Made by a program: the position numbers and the translations under genes. From CAWCVR01 sp963799105 (GTDB taxonomy: Bacteria; Acidobacteriota; Terriglobia; Bryobacterales; Bryobacteraceae): a DNA stretch of 64,000 nt. The stretch is taken from NCBI GenBank assembly GCA_963799105.1, contig CAWCVR010000002.1, forward strand, positions 682,001 to 746,000, in the 5' to 3' direction. How positions within the stretch are numbered: position 1 is the stretch's first letter; every line of letters starts with the position of its first letter. This document shows positions 15,339 through 24,243 of the stretch, in pieces. The notes under the pieces were generated by a model. It was not told where the DNA came from and made no database searches. It saw nothing but the letters and a program-made list of their open reading frames with translations.

Positions 15339-17362
15339 TTCTTCACCCAGAAGTCCAGCCAGTCGAGTACGGTCGAGTACCACAGCCGGCTGTTCTGCGG
15401 TTTCAGCACCCAGTGGCCTTCATCGGGAAAGATCAGCAGCTTGGCCGGGACGTTCTGCAGTTTCAGCGCGGTGAAAAGTTCCAGCGCCTGCGAATAGGGG
15501 ATGCGGAAATCCAGTTCGCCGTGGATCACCAGCGTGGGCGTGTGGAAGTCCTTGGCGTAACTGCTGGGCGACCATTTCTGGAAGTCGTCGGGCTTGTCCC
15601 AAGGCGTGCCTCCCATTTCCCACAACGGGAACCACAGCTCCTCGGTGCCGCCGAATTCGCCCCGCTGATCGTAGACTCCGTCGTGCGAGACCAGCGCTTT
15701 GAAGCGTTCGGTGTGGCCGAGAATCCAGTCGATCATGAAGCCGCCGAAGGACGCGCCCGCCGCGCCCACGCGCGTTGGGTCGGCATAGGGAAGGTTGGTC
15801 ACCGCGTAATCGGTGGCCGCCATGATGTCTCCGTACGCCTTCCCGCCCCAGTCTCCGTTGATCTCGTCGATGAATTTCTGGCCGTAGCCCGTGGACCCGC
15901 GGGGATTCGGCATCACCACCACGTAGCCCGCCGCGGCGAACACCTGCGCGTTCCAGCGGTACGACCAGGAGTGCCCCCAGGCGCCCTGCGGTCCGCCGTG
16001 AATCAGAATCAGGACCGGATACTTCTGCCCCGCGCGGAACCCGTACGGCTTCACTACGAAGCTCTGCACCCGCGATCCGTCCTCGGCGTCCACCCAGAAA
16101 TCCTCGAGCGGCGTGAGTTGATAGTCGTTCAGCGCCTGGTCGTTGAGGTGCGTCAACGGTACCGCGTCGCCGCCGGCCGAAGAGGCGCGATAGATTTCGA
16201 TGGGCGACACGCCGGACTGAGAAGTGTAGACCATGGTCCTGCCGTCGCGGGTCAACTGCATGTCGTCCAGCTCGGCATCCGCCCGGGCGACGATTTGCAA
16301 CGCGCCGCCCGCGAGCGATATCAGTTGGATGGCCTGCTGGCCGCGGTCCAACGTGGTGAAGAACAGCCCGGCGGAATCGTGCTTCCAGGTGAAGCTGTTG
16401 ACCCAGCGGTCCAGGGTTTCGGTGAGGTTGGCGACCTTGCCGGTCTTCCGTTCGAGCACCAGCAGGCGCCAGCGGTCGCTTTCGTAACCGGCGCGGAACT
16501 GCGCACGCCAGGCCAGGTACTTGCCGTCGGGCGAATAGCGCGGGCTGGAATCGGCGCCGGGGGTCGAGGTGATCTTGACCGGATCGCCGCCTTTGATGGA
16601 CACCACGTACAGATCCGCATTGGTGCTGGTGGCCGGCACGGGGTCGGCATTCATGGAGTAGCAGACTTCCTGGCCGTCGGGCGAAACGTCGTAATCGTCG
16701 GGGCCGCCGAGAGAAAACGGCGGAACGTCGATGGCGCCCGGGGTCAGGTCCCTGGGCGGTCCGCCGGCCACGGCGACCGCGAACAGGTGGCTGCGCCTGC
16801 GGGTCTGCCAGCGCGTCCAATGGCGGTAGAGCAGTTCGGTGTAGATGCGCGCCTTCACTGGACTGGCCTTCTCGGCGTCGAGGTTCTTCTTGTTGCAGGC
16901 GTCGTCGGCGCCGCATTCGGGATACACCTCGCTGGTAAACAGCAGGTTCTTGGCGTCGGGGGAGAACAGCACGCCGTCGGCTTCGGTGGAGAGGTTGGTG
17001 GCCGGTTTGGGATTGCCGCCGTCCGGGTCCATCAGCCAGATCTGGGAGCTTCCGCCGCGGTCGGAAACGTAGGCGATCCTGCTGGAATCGGGCGACCAGC
17101 GCGGGCGCGAATTGGCCGACCCTTCGTGGGTGATCTGCCGCGGCTTGCCGTCGCCCTCCAGCGCCACCGTCCAGATTTGCGTTGGCTTCTGGTTGGCCGC
17201 CATGTCGACGGACTGCACCGTGTACGCCACCCAGCGCCCGTCGGGCGAGATCTGCGGATCGGCGATCCGCCGCAGCTCCATCAGGGCATTGAAATCGAAC
17301 GGGCGCTTCTGGGCGAATAGCATCGCCGCGGACGCCAGCAACAGGAGGAGCCTCGCGAGCAT
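15335..17362 (-). CDS. S9-family prolyl oligopeptidase / acylaminoacyl peptidase, exported
   Basis: 675 residues with signal peptide (MLARLLLLLASAAMLFAQ), an N-terminal WD40-like beta-propeller (DPQISPDGRWVAYTVQSVD, RWSPDSSRIAYVSDRGG), and a C-terminal alpha/beta hydrolase. Catalytic residues: nucleophile Ser in GAAGASFGGFMIDW, Asp in VIHGELDFRIPYSQA, His in FPDEGHWVLKP. It probably degrades short peptides in the periplasm. It is divergent from hisS and coupled to the M23 gene. ATG 17362 is chosen over upstream in-frame codons that run into the hisS region. Confidence 0.92.
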   Translation of the reverse strand: MLARLLLLLASAAMLFAQKRPFDFNALMELRRIADPQISPDGRWVAYTVQSVDMAANQKPTQIWTVALEGDGKPRQITHEGSANSRPRWSPDSSRIAYVSDRGGSSQIWLMDPDGGNPKPATNLSTEADGVLFSPDAKNLLFTSEVYPECGADDACNKKNLDAEKASPVKARIYTELLYRHWTRWQTRRRSHLFAVAVAGGPPRDLTPGAIDVPPFSLGGPDDYDVSPDGQEVCYSMNADPVPATSTNADLYVVSIKGGDPVKITSTPGADSSPRYSPDGKYLAWRAQFRAGYESDRWRLLVLERKTGKVANLTETLDRWVNSFTWKHDSAGLFFTTLDRGQQAIQLISLAGGALQIVARADAELDDMQLTRDGRTMVYTSQSGVSPIEIYRASSAGGDAVPLTHLNDQALNDYQLTPLEDFWVDAEDGSRVQSFVVKPYGFRAGQKYPVLILIHGGPQGAWGHSWSYRWNAQVFAAAGYVVVMPNPRGSTGYGQKFIDEINGDWGGKAYGDIMAATDYAVTNLPYADPTRVGAAGASFGGFMIDWILGHTERFKALVSHDGVYDQRGEFGGTEELWFPLWEMGGTPWDKPDDFQKWSPSSYAKDFHTPTLVIHGELDFRIPYSQALELFTALKLQNVPAKLLIFPDEGHWVLKPQNSRLWYSTVLDWLDFWVKK

Positions 17363-17414
17363 ACCCAAAATTGTACCCCTGTGCGGCATGCTAGCATGGA
17401 TTTTTCCAGCTACC

Positions 17415-18773
17415 TTGATCAAAGCCGTCAAAGGAACCAGGGACTTACTGCCTCCAGCCACCGCGGTGTGGAACCGCGTGGAAACCATTGCGCGCGCGGT
17501 GTTTGGAAGCTACAACTACCACGAAATCCGCACCCCTATTCTGGAGGAAACGTCTCTCTTCGCGCGCGGCGTGGGCGCCGAAACCGACATCGTCACCAAG
17601 GAGATGTACACCTTCGACGACCGCGACGGGTCTTCGCTCACCCTTCGCCCCGAGAACACCGCCTCGGTGATCCGCGCCTACATCGAACACCGCCTCGACC
17701 AGCGCCCCGGCGTGCAGAAGTTGTTCTACATGGGGCCCATGTTCCGCCGCGAGCGGCCGCAGAAGGGCCGCTACCGCCAGTTCTTCCAGATCGGCGCGGA
17801 GGCCATCGGGTCGGAATCGCCGCTGGTGGACGCCGAGGTCATCGAGATGGTGGTGGAACTGCTGCGCGGCGCCGGGCTCGCGGACTTCCAGCTTCTGCTC
17901 AATTCGGTGGGCGACCAGAATTGCCGTCCGCAATTCGTCGAGCGCCTGCGCGAGGAGCTGAAACCCGTGGCGGCGCGGATGTGCGGCGATTGCCAGCGGC
18001 GCGCCGGGACCAATCCCCTGCGCGTGCTGGATTGCAAAGTGGAGGCCGACCAGGCCATCATAGACGGGCTTCCCAGCATTCTCGACCACCTGTGCCAGCC
18101 GTGCCGCGACCATTTCGCGGCGGTTCGCGGATTCCTCGAAGCCCGCGGCATCGAAGCCGAAATCCGCCCGCGCATGGTGCGCGGTCTGGACTACTACATG
18201 CGCACCACGTTCGAAGTGGTGAACGGGGCGCTGGGCGCGCAGAATTCCGTCCTGGGCGGCGGCCGCTACGACGGCCTCGCCGAATCGCTGGGGTCGAAGG
18301 TTCACTCGCCGGGAATCGGATTCTCCATCGGAGAAGACCGCCTGGTGACGATCGTGGAAGCCGGCCAGGCGGCGCCGGCGCTCGATCTGCTGATCGCGCC
18401 GCTGGGCGATGCCGCCGTGCAGCATGCCGCCCTGATGGCCCGCGACCTGCGCCGCCTCGGAGTGTCGGTGGAATTGGTGGAAGCCAGGCTGAAGCGCGCC
18501 ATGGAACTGGCCAACAAGCTGTCCGCGCGTTTCACGCTGATTGTGGGCGACAACGAGCTGGCTGCCGGCCGCTACGCGCTCAAGGATATGACCACCGGCG
18601 AGCAGCGCGAAGTGACGCGCGACGAGATTGCGGCACGTTGTGGGGCGGACCCCCTGGTCCGCGCGGGTCCCCCTGGACCCGCTGTCCTGCCAAAGGATCA
18701 ATCGCCTGGCACGCAAGAAGAGCCGGCCAGGGGGCCGGCTGCGGACGAGGGCGTCCGCCCCACAGGGAACTGA
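17415..18773 (+). CDS. hisS: Histidyl-tRNA synthetase with repeat-derived C-terminal tail
   Basis: Charges tRNA-His; class II synthetase. Motif 2 FYMGPMFRRERPQKGRYRQF, the histidine-binding RGLDYYMRTTFEV and LGGGRYDGL segments are clear, followed by the anticodon-binding domain (LIAPLGDAAVQHAALMA). TTG 17415 gives MIKAVKGTRDLLPP, the usual family N-terminus; ATG 17388 would add nine residues. The family normally ends near the helix DEIAARCG. Here a 126-bp repeat starting at 18639 supplies the last ~42 codons and the stop lies just beyond it, so the tail (ADPLVRAGPPGP...) is not part of the ancestral enzyme. aspS follows after 11 bp. Confidence 0.92.
   Translation: MIKAVKGTRDLLPPATAVWNRVETIARAVFGSYNYHEIRTPILEETSLFARGVGAETDIVTKEMYTFDDRDGSSLTLRPENTASVIRAYIEHRLDQRPGVQKLFYMGPMFRRERPQKGRYRQFFQIGAEAIGSESPLVDAEVIEMVVELLRGAGLADFQLLLNSVGDQNCRPQFVERLREELKPVAARMCGDCQRRAGTNPLRVLDCKVEADQAIIDGLPSILDHLCQPCRDHFAAVRGFLEARGIEAEIRPRMVRGLDYYMRTTFEVVNGALGAQNSVLGGGRYDGLAESLGSKVHSPGIGFSIGEDRLVTIVEAGQAAPALDLLIAPLGDAAVQHAALMARDLRRLGVSVELVEARLKRAMELANKLSARFTLIVGDNELAAGRYALKDMTTGEQREVTRDEIAARCGADPLVRAGPPGPAVLPKDQSPGTQEEPARGPAADEGVRPTGN
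18639..18764 (-). repeat. Dispersed multi-hairpin repeat, family 2, copy A (inside hisS)
   Basis: 126 bp bounded by TGTGGGGCGGAC and its complement GTCCGCCCCACA. Internally it contains short hairpins GCGGAC/GTCCGC and AGCCGGC/GCCGGCT. It is inverted relative to copies at 38654 and 62162. Its length is a multiple of three and it is read through as the C-terminal tail of hisS. Confidence 0.88.
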
Positions 18774-18784
18774 TACGATCGAAT

Positions 18785-20566
18785 ATGGAATCCTCCGTAC
18801 AATTGGATTTTCTCGGCGAGCTTCGCCGCACACACACCTGCGGTGAGTTGCGCGCCGCGCACGCGGGCCAAACGGTCCTGCTGATGGGCTGGGCCCATCG
18901 CCGCCGCGATCTGGGCGGCGTCATCTTCATCCACCTCCGCGACCGCGAGGGCGTGACGCAGTTGGTCTTCCGCGAAGACGTGAATTCCGCCGTCCTCGCC
19001 CGCGCCACCGAAATCCGCGCCGAATACGTGGTCGCCGTCGAGGGCACGGTGGCGCGCCGCAGCGCCGAAACCGTCAACCCAAATCTCGAAACCGGCGAAG
19101 TGGAAGTTGTGGCCTCGAAGGTCTGGATTCTCAATGAATCGCGCACCCCGCCGTTCCCCATGGAAGAGCACGTGGACGTCAGCGAGGACGTGCGCCTGAA
19201 ATACCGCTACGTGGATTTGCGCCGGCCGCACATGCAGCGCAATATCATTCTCCGCAGCAAGATTGCCTTCGCTGTGCGGCAGCTTCTCACCGCACAGGGA
19301 TTCCTGGAAATCGAAACGCCGTTCATGACGCGCTCCACGCCGGAAGGCGCGCGCGACTACCTGGTGCCCAGCCGCGTGCAGCCCGGAATGTTCTACGCGC
19401 TGCCGCAATCGCCGCAGATTTTCAAACAGCTCCTGATGATCGGCGGGTTCGAAAAGTACTTTCAGATCGTCCGCTGCTTCCGCGACGAGGACCTGCGCGC
19501 CGACCGCCAGCCGGAGTTCACTCAGATCGATCTCGAGATGTCCTTCCCCCAGCAGGAGACCGTGCTGGAGGTGATCGAACCGCTGGTGCAGCGCATTTGC
19601 GAAGTGGCCGGATACCGCGTGGAGGCGCCATTCCGCCGTCTCACCTATGCCGAGGCGATGCGCAGCTACGGCATCGACAAGCCGGATTGCCGTATTCCGC
19701 CCATGCACCCGGTGGAAGACCTGCTGCCCGAGTTGGCCGCCGCCGGCCTGCCCCTGGTGGCGATTCACATTCCCGGTACCGGCGCGCCCAGCCGCAAGGA
19801 GCGCGACGAGTTGAAAGCCAACGGAAGCGAGCGCGGCCTGCGCGTGTTCGACGACGCCAAGCGCCTGGATCGCGACTATCCAGGCCCCATGGCCCAAGTG
19901 CGCGAACGCGCCGGCGCCGCTGAAAACGACCTGCTGGTGCTGGCCACCTGGGCCGGCGAGCAGAAGGGCCACCGCCCCGAAGAGACCGTCTACCAGGCCT
20001 GCGGCCAGTTGCGCCTGTATTGCGCGCAGAAGTTCAGCGACCGCCACAAACTGCTCGACCCCAAGAATCTCCAGTTCCTCTGGGTGGTGGATTTCCCCAT
20101 GTTCGAATGGGACGAGGACGAGCAGCGCTGGAGCGCCGCGCACCATCCGTTCACCTCGGTTCACGACGAGGATCTGGAGAAGCTGACCGCCGACCCCGCC
20201 CGCTGCCGCGCCAAATCCTACGACCTGGTGCTGAACGGCGTCGAGTTGGGCTCCGGCTCGATTCGTATTCACCGCCGCGACATCCAGTCGAAGGTATTCG
20301 CCGCGCTGGGCTTCAGCGAGGAGGAGGCCAAGCACCGCTTCGGTTTCCTGCTGGAGGCGTTGGAATTCGGCGCTCCGCCGCACGGCGGCATCGCCCTGGG
20401 TCTGGACCGCCTGGTGATGATACTGGCCGGCGAAAGCTCCATCCGCGACGTGATCCCGTTCCCCAAGACCGCCCGCGCCACCGACCTGATGTGCGACGCG
20501 CCGTCGGCGGTCCCGGAGCGGAATCTGCGGGAATTGGGGATCGCGATTCGGGGCGCGGGGAAGTAA
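18785..20566 (+). CDS. aspS: Aspartyl-tRNA synthetase
   Basis: 593 residues, full length for bacterial AspRS. The N-terminal OB-fold anticodon domain (TVLLMGWAHRRRDLGGVIFI) is followed by the class II core with motif 2 FRDEDLRADRQPEFTQID, the bacterial GAD insertion domain in the middle, and motif 3 GIALGLDRLVMILAG. It attaches aspartate to tRNA-Asp; whether it is non-discriminating (also tRNA-Asn) cannot be decided without checking for gatCAB elsewhere. It lies 11 bp after hisS, a common bacterial pairing. Start ATG 18785. Confidence 0.95.
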   Translation: MESSVQLDFLGELRRTHTCGELRAAHAGQTVLLMGWAHRRRDLGGVIFIHLRDREGVTQLVFREDVNSAVLARATEIRAEYVVAVEGTVARRSAETVNPNLETGEVEVVASKVWILNESRTPPFPMEEHVDVSEDVRLKYRYVDLRRPHMQRNIILRSKIAFAVRQLLTAQGFLEIETPFMTRSTPEGARDYLVPSRVQPGMFYALPQSPQIFKQLLMIGGFEKYFQIVRCFRDEDLRADRQPEFTQIDLEMSFPQQETVLEVIEPLVQRICEVAGYRVEAPFRRLTYAEAMRSYGIDKPDCRIPPMHPVEDLLPELAAAGLPLVAIHIPGTGAPSRKERDELKANGSERGLRVFDDAKRLDRDYPGPMAQVRERAGAAENDLLVLATWAGEQKGHRPEETVYQACGQLRLYCAQKFSDRHKLLDPKNLQFLWVVDFPMFEWDEDEQRWSAAHHPFTSVHDEDLEKLTADPARCRAKSYDLVLNGVELGSGSIRIHRRDIQSKVFAALGFSEEEAKHRFGFLLEALEFGAPPHGGIALGLDRLVMILAGESSIRDVIPFPKTARATDLMCDAPSAVPERNLRELGIAIRGAGK

Positions 20567-20569
20567 GTG

Positions 20570-20711
20570 TGGGGCAGGCTGGTAGCCAGCGGCCCGCCCA
20601 GGGGGCACCTGGCAATCGGCCCTGCCTCACGTTCGATTCGCACCAGCCACTCAGTAGTGAGTAAGTTTGAAGGTTTCTGGCCGGTCCAATCGACAGTGGT
20701 CCTCAAAGTCC
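20570..20711. other. Intergenic stretch after aspS with imperfect inverted repeat
   Basis: GTGGGGCAGGCTGGTAGCC near 20570 is loosely complementary to GGCCCTGCCTCAC near 20619. It may be a decayed palindromic repeat or an aspS terminator hairpin; there is no T run. Nothing else is recognised. Confidence 0.3.
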
Positions 20712-20740
20712 TTGCGTAACCTTCGCACAAGTTGTATGAT
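20712..20740 (+). promoter_or_regulatory. Predicted sigma-70-type promoter of the DUF2846-like gene
   Basis: TTGCGT at 20712-20717, spacer 17 bp, TATGAT at 20735-20740, 36 bp before the ATG at 20777. Confidence 0.5.
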
Positions 20741-20776
20741 CTGCTTTCGATTGGTTGACGATACCAAGGAGATTGA

Positions 20777-21220
20777 ATGCGTCTGAGAATTGCAGTTCTA
20801 TGCATGGTTGGCGTGGCGTCCGCCATTGCGCAAATCGCCTTCACTAACGATTCCAGCAAAGCCGTGGTATACGTGTACCGGCTTAAGATGGGCTCGGGCC
20901 CCCCCGCGAACTCTCCCTCCGTCTACTGTGACGAGCAGGAGTTAGCCCGCCTTCAGAACGACCACTACTTCAGCATCCGTCTCGACGCGGGGAAGCACTC
21001 TTTGCGGTCGACCGACGAAAAAGCGGTGCTCCAACTGGATGTCAAAGCCGGCCAAACCTACTACATCCGGGGCGAAGTTGTGCCTATTAAACTGAAGCCG
21101 CGCGGACGGCTGGCGCTGATGTCTCCCGAGCAGGGGGCCAGCGAGGTTCGCACGCTCCAGCCGCTCCCATCGGACAAGGTTAAGGATCGCGATCGCGTGC
21201 TACTTGATCCCCCGAAATAG
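20777..21220 (+). CDS. Secreted DUF2846-like protein
   Basis: 147 residues with a signal peptide (MRLRIAVLCMVGVASAIA). The mature part has the DUF2846 pattern: a YVYRLK strand early, an LARLQNDHYFSIRLDAGKHS motif and a hydrophobic YYIRGEVVP strand. The family is small, extracytoplasmic and of unknown function. RBS AAGGAG precedes the ATG by eight bases. Monocistronic by context. Confidence 0.7.
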   Translation: MRLRIAVLCMVGVASAIAQIAFTNDSSKAVVYVYRLKMGSGPPANSPSVYCDEQELARLQNDHYFSIRLDAGKHSLRSTDEKAVLQLDVKAGQTYYIRGEVVPIKLKPRGRLALMSPEQGASEVRTLQPLPSDKVKDRDRVLLDPPK

Positions 21221-21769
21221 GGTTCCTGTCCCAAAAGTGTAATTGGGGAAAAGCGTTGTTCCATCAATGAGCTGTAGACTTGCCGCCGCGTGCTGACCGA
21301 CGCTTCCTCTGCCACGCCCAGCTTCCCTTGACTCCAAGGGACTGCGAAGCGGTCCGGCTCCTGGAGTGGGATTCCACCCGTTCCGGCAGTCCGGCATTTC
21401 TTCCCAGAGAATCAAGGACACTAGCACCTTCGGCGTCCCTGGGGTTGCCGCGTGCGGATACGTGGGGCTTCGCGAAGTCGCGGAAGCCGCGTCGCCCCTT
21501 TCGGATAGGAACCGATGTTTGAGCGAATGTGGCGAGATGTGACCGTTCAGATTGCCGCAATTCGACAGGCGGAATTTGCCTATTTTCCAATAATGGCGGG
21601 AGACGATCTCAACGAGATAGCCACCTTCGTTGTCGCCTGCTCCCGCATGTGGGAACAACGGTTTTGAATACCTTGCCACTGCTTGCCTTGGCTGCAAGTC
21701 TCGAAAGAAAAAGCGGCCACTCGGAGACTTTCTCGCGGAGCAATGAAGCCAGGACTTCCTCGCAGTCCC
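21221..21769. other. Non-coding or unrecognised stretch
   Basis: About 550 bp without a convincing gene. Open frames of 80-165 codons exist on both strands but have no recognisable motif, and none has a good RBS. Nothing structural stands out. Confidence 0.5.
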
Positions 21770-22183
21770 TCAGATCGGCTTCACCGCGAGGCCGGGAATC
21801 ATCTGGAAATGGCGCGGATTCCGGGTGCTGGCCCCATAGCCGAACTGGAGAGCCGCGGCGCCAATCGCCAGGTCCGCGAATGGAATCACGCATCCCGTCT
21901 TTTGCGCCTCGGCGTCCACCTTTGCCGCGATTCGGGTCATGTCCCTCGTGAACGGTTCCACCGGAATCGCCGCGAAAACGCTGTCCAGGTAATGGCGCCG
22001 GTTGCGCGCCAGTTCCGCGGTTCGAGCGCGGTGCAGTCCGTGCTCCAACTCGATCACGGTGATGGAAGAGAGCACGATCTCAACCTCTCCGTGCTCCCGT
22101 TCGAGTGCCGCAAGCAAGCTGCTCACCGGCCTGGCGTCACGCTCGGCGGCGATCAGGACGCCTGAATCCAGGATTAGTCCCGT
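21770..22183 (-). pseudogene. VapC-type PIN-domain toxin with lost start codon
   Basis: The frame encodes a 137-residue PIN domain: first acidic residue in GLILDSGVLIAAERD, Glu in SSITVIELEHG, Asp in IPFADLAIGAAAL, and the terminal STRNPRHF. VapC toxins are Mg-dependent RNases. There is no ATG, GTG or TTG upstream of the first Asp after the in-frame stop. ACG stands at 22183-22181 where homologues as I recall them begin MGLILDS, so a T-to-C change appears to have removed the start. The first usable start, GTG 22126, would lose the first catalytic Asp. The ACG overlaps the antitoxin end as expected for a TA pair. Confidence 0.65.
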
Positions 22184-22461
22184 ACGGACGTGTCGAGCGG
22201 CTCGCGGTGTGCATCGTTAGCAGCTTGCACATCTGCGGCAAAATCGGCGTCCGGCACGGGCGGGTAGCCGAGCTTCATTTCCTAAGCCTTCGCCAGCGCG
22301 ATGCACTCGTCGATGAGACGGCCCGGCCCTTTCACGGGGCTGATCACGGCCACCGGCCGATGATCCTGCTCCACCACAACCTCGGCCCCGTGCTTGAGTC
22401 TTTCCAGCACGGCGGTGAAATTGCCCGCCACCTCGGCTTGAGTCATGTGGACCCGTTCCAT
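22174..22461 (-). pseudogene. Phd/YefM-type antitoxin interrupted by an amber codon
   Basis: From ATG 22461 the frame reads MERVHMTQAEVAGNFTAVLE (an N-terminal DNA-binding Phd fold) and then ECIALAKA before TAG at 22284-22282. The same frame continues as EMKLGYPPVPDADFAADVQA and ends at TAA 22176-22174. The continuation is what I recall as the normal toxin-binding C-terminus of this antitoxin family (AKAY-E-LGY...), so TAG replaces a Tyr codon. The pair with the PIN gene downstream is typical; both seem inactivated. Confidence 0.65.
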
Positions 22462-22471
22462 ATCCTCAATC

Positions 22472-23074
22472 CTACGCCTTCCCGGTCCGCCTTGTCTTCG
22501 GCAGCAGCGGCCGCAGCCACGCTGGCACCCGCTTGTGCAACTCGGCAAGCCGCCCATCCTCAACAATGGCGACCAGGCGGTAGGGCATCCGCAGATCGCC
22601 GTTGTCAAAGATCCGAATGTGCGGCAGTTCGCGAACGGCCGCCGCAAGATTCGCCATGGTGCGTGGAAAGCGGACGGCCAGTTTATCGGTCGGGACGTCG
22701 TGCCCGCCCTGCGAAACGCGCATGGCCACGCGCTGCTCGCTCACGCGCGGCGAAGAGATGCCGATGAAGCACAGGATCACCGTGTATCCGGATAGCGCGG
22801 CCGCCTTCAGGAAGGCCACCTTCTCGCCCACAGGGTCGGAGAAGACGGTCTCGTACACGAAGCTCTCGCGCTGGCGCACCAGTTCTTCCCGAATGGCGCC
22901 GGCCGCGCGCGCGGCGGCGTAGGCGTTGATGCTCAGCTCCCGCGCCCACACGTCGGCGTTCAGAAAGCGCAGCCCGGCCGCCTGCATGTGGGAACGGTAG
23001 AAGGTCGTCTTCCCCGCCCCGTTCGGCCCGGCAATCGCCACGATAATCGGCCGCCGGTCGAACGGGAAGCTCAT
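22472..23074 (-). CDS. Zeta-toxin-like P-loop kinase
   Basis: 200-residue P-loop protein: Walker A in AGPNGAGKTTFY, LNADVWARE as the substrate/metal loop, ESFVYETVFSDP as in zeta toxins, and a C-terminal basic region. Zeta toxins phosphorylate UDP-N-acetylglucosamine and block wall synthesis; this assignment is by family. ATG 23074 overlaps the antitoxin stop by ATGA. The toxin frame looks intact although its antitoxin appears damaged. Confidence 0.75.
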   Translation of the reverse strand: MSFPFDRRPIIVAIAGPNGAGKTTFYRSHMQAAGLRFLNADVWARELSINAYAAARAAGAIREELVRQRESFVYETVFSDPVGEKVAFLKAAALSGYTVILCFIGISSPRVSEQRVAMRVSQGGHDVPTDKLAVRFPRTMANLAAAVRELPHIRIFDNGDLRMPYRLVAIVEDGRLAELHKRVPAWLRPLLPKTRRTGKA

Positions 23075-23460
23075 TTCCGCCGGGCCTTGGCGCCGAGCGG
23101 GTGGAATTCGCGATTGACGAAGCGGCCCACGGTCCGGTGGCCATCCTCGGCGATGCGCACCAGCAGGCCAGGCCGGTTCGGGTGAGCTTCGTAATGCGGG
23201 AACGGCTGGCTATTAAGGTAGGCGGCCACGCGCGCTCGTCCCTCGGCCGAGTCCACCGTGTCCAGGCACTCCGAGAGCGGCCGGGCGGCGGCGGCGCGGC
23301 ACAGGGCCAGCGCTTGCCGGCCTTCGAGCAGCAGGTCCACAGACTGCGGCCTAGCCGCGCCCAGAACTCCACCTGGCCGGCAATGGAGCGTTCCACGATC
23401 TCGCCCGCCAGCGCGGGCGTCCAGAACTAGGCCGTCGGATAGCTTCACGGGCTGGCTCAT
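23071..23460 (-). CDS. ParD-like antitoxin of the zeta-type toxin, with a frame-shifted interior
   Basis: 129 codons starting MSQPVKLSDGLVLDAR and ending RFVNREFHPLGAKARRK, the ends of a ParD-like antitoxin that accompanies zeta-type toxins. Between about 23412 and 23343 the open frame reads unlike the family, while the +1 frame reads LAGEIVERSIAGQVEFWARL, which matches the family as I recall it. An extra G near 23412 and an extra two bases near 23343 would explain a temporary frame change of about 22 codons. The ORF stays open, so a protein may still be made with a scrambled segment. Confidence 0.6.
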   Translation of the reverse strand: MSQPVKLSDGLVLDARAGGRDRGTLHCRPGGVLGAARPQSVDLLLEGRQALALCRAAAARPLSECLDTVDSAEGRARVAAYLNSQPFPHYEAHPNRPGLLVRIAEDGHRTVGRFVNREFHPLGAKARRK

Positions 23461-23480
23461 GTCCTTACGGTAGCATAATG

Positions 23481-24170
23481 CTACCGACGCGGCGACAATC
23501 GCTCCACCAGGCTGCGGAAATCGTGCGGCGGCTTGCAATCGACGGCGATGCGCTCCCCCGACCGCGGATGCGCGAACCCCAGATGCGTGGCATGCAGCGC
23601 CACCCGGTCGATCAGCCGCTCGGCCGCTTCCGCTTCGTGGTACTTGCGGTCGCCGATCACCGGGTGTCCGATCGCCGCGAACTGCGCGCGGATCTGATTC
23701 TGCAGCCCCGTCACCAGCGTCACACGGACCAGCGCTGCATCGCGTAGCGGCCGCTCGACGGTATACCGCAACTCCGCGCGAGCCGCCGCGGGGTCGGTCT
23801 CCGTGCGCAGTTTCTGTGCCATGCCGACGCGCCGGAAGTAGTGCACCAGCGTGGCGTCCTTCGGGACCGGATGGCCGCGCACAACCGCCAGATACTGGCG
23901 CTCGGGCGTGTGCGCCATGAATTGCCGCACCAGCCGGTCGCGGTCCGCCTCGGTCTTGGCGAAGAGCAGAATCCCGGAAGTGAAGCGGTCGATGCGGTGC
24001 ACCACGAAGCAGCGTTGCCGCTGCCGCCGCAGCGCTGCGGAAGCCAGCGACCACGCCGACGGCGTGCGCGAGCCCGGAATCGGCACGGCCGCGAGGCCGG
24101 CGGGTTTGTCGATGGCCGCCACGGCATCGTCTTCGTACAGCACCGAAAGTTCCGCTGAGGGTTTGCGCAT
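23481..24170 (-). CDS. RluA-family RNA pseudouridine synthase
   Basis: 229 residues from ATG 24170 (MRKPSAELSVLYEDDAVAAI; an upstream ATG at 24182 adds four). The catalytic Asp lies in VVHRIDRFTSGILLFAKT, the HRLD-x-x-TSG motif of RluA enzymes. C-terminal motifs LVTGLQNQIRAQFAAIGHPV and HATHLGFAHP are also typical. It isomerises uridine in rRNA or tRNA; the target site cannot be inferred. There is no S4 domain, so it belongs with the short RluA/TruC-like members. Confidence 0.88.
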   Translation of the reverse strand: MRKPSAELSVLYEDDAVAAIDKPAGLAAVPIPGSRTPSAWSLASAALRRQRQRCFVVHRIDRFTSGILLFAKTEADRDRLVRQFMAHTPERQYLAVVRGHPVPKDATLVHYFRRVGMAQKLRTETDPAAARAELRYTVERPLRDAALVRVTLVTGLQNQIRAQFAAIGHPVIGDRKYHEAEAAERLIDRVALHATHLGFAHPRSGERIAVDCKPPHDFRSLVERLSPRR

Positions 24171-24243
24171 TCGCAGCCCCATTATCGCAGCCGCACGCGC
24201 CTCTTGACCTGTCTACAACTTCAGGGTCGATACTGAAGGAACC

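Noticed and set aside
15287..17320. A 677-codon plus-strand frame over the S9 and M23 genes
   Set aside because: It is the high-GC complement of strong peptidase genes and has only low-complexity Arg/Val/Gly/His sequence.
17381..18784. An N-terminal extension of aspS (1061 codons in total)
   Set aside because: It is out of frame with hisS and has no synthetase motifs; AspRS starts at ATG 18785.
22282..22284. Possible pyrrolysine or other recoding at the TAG in the antitoxin
   Set aside because: No pyrrolysine genes or recoding structure are visible; a nonsense mutation or error is simpler.
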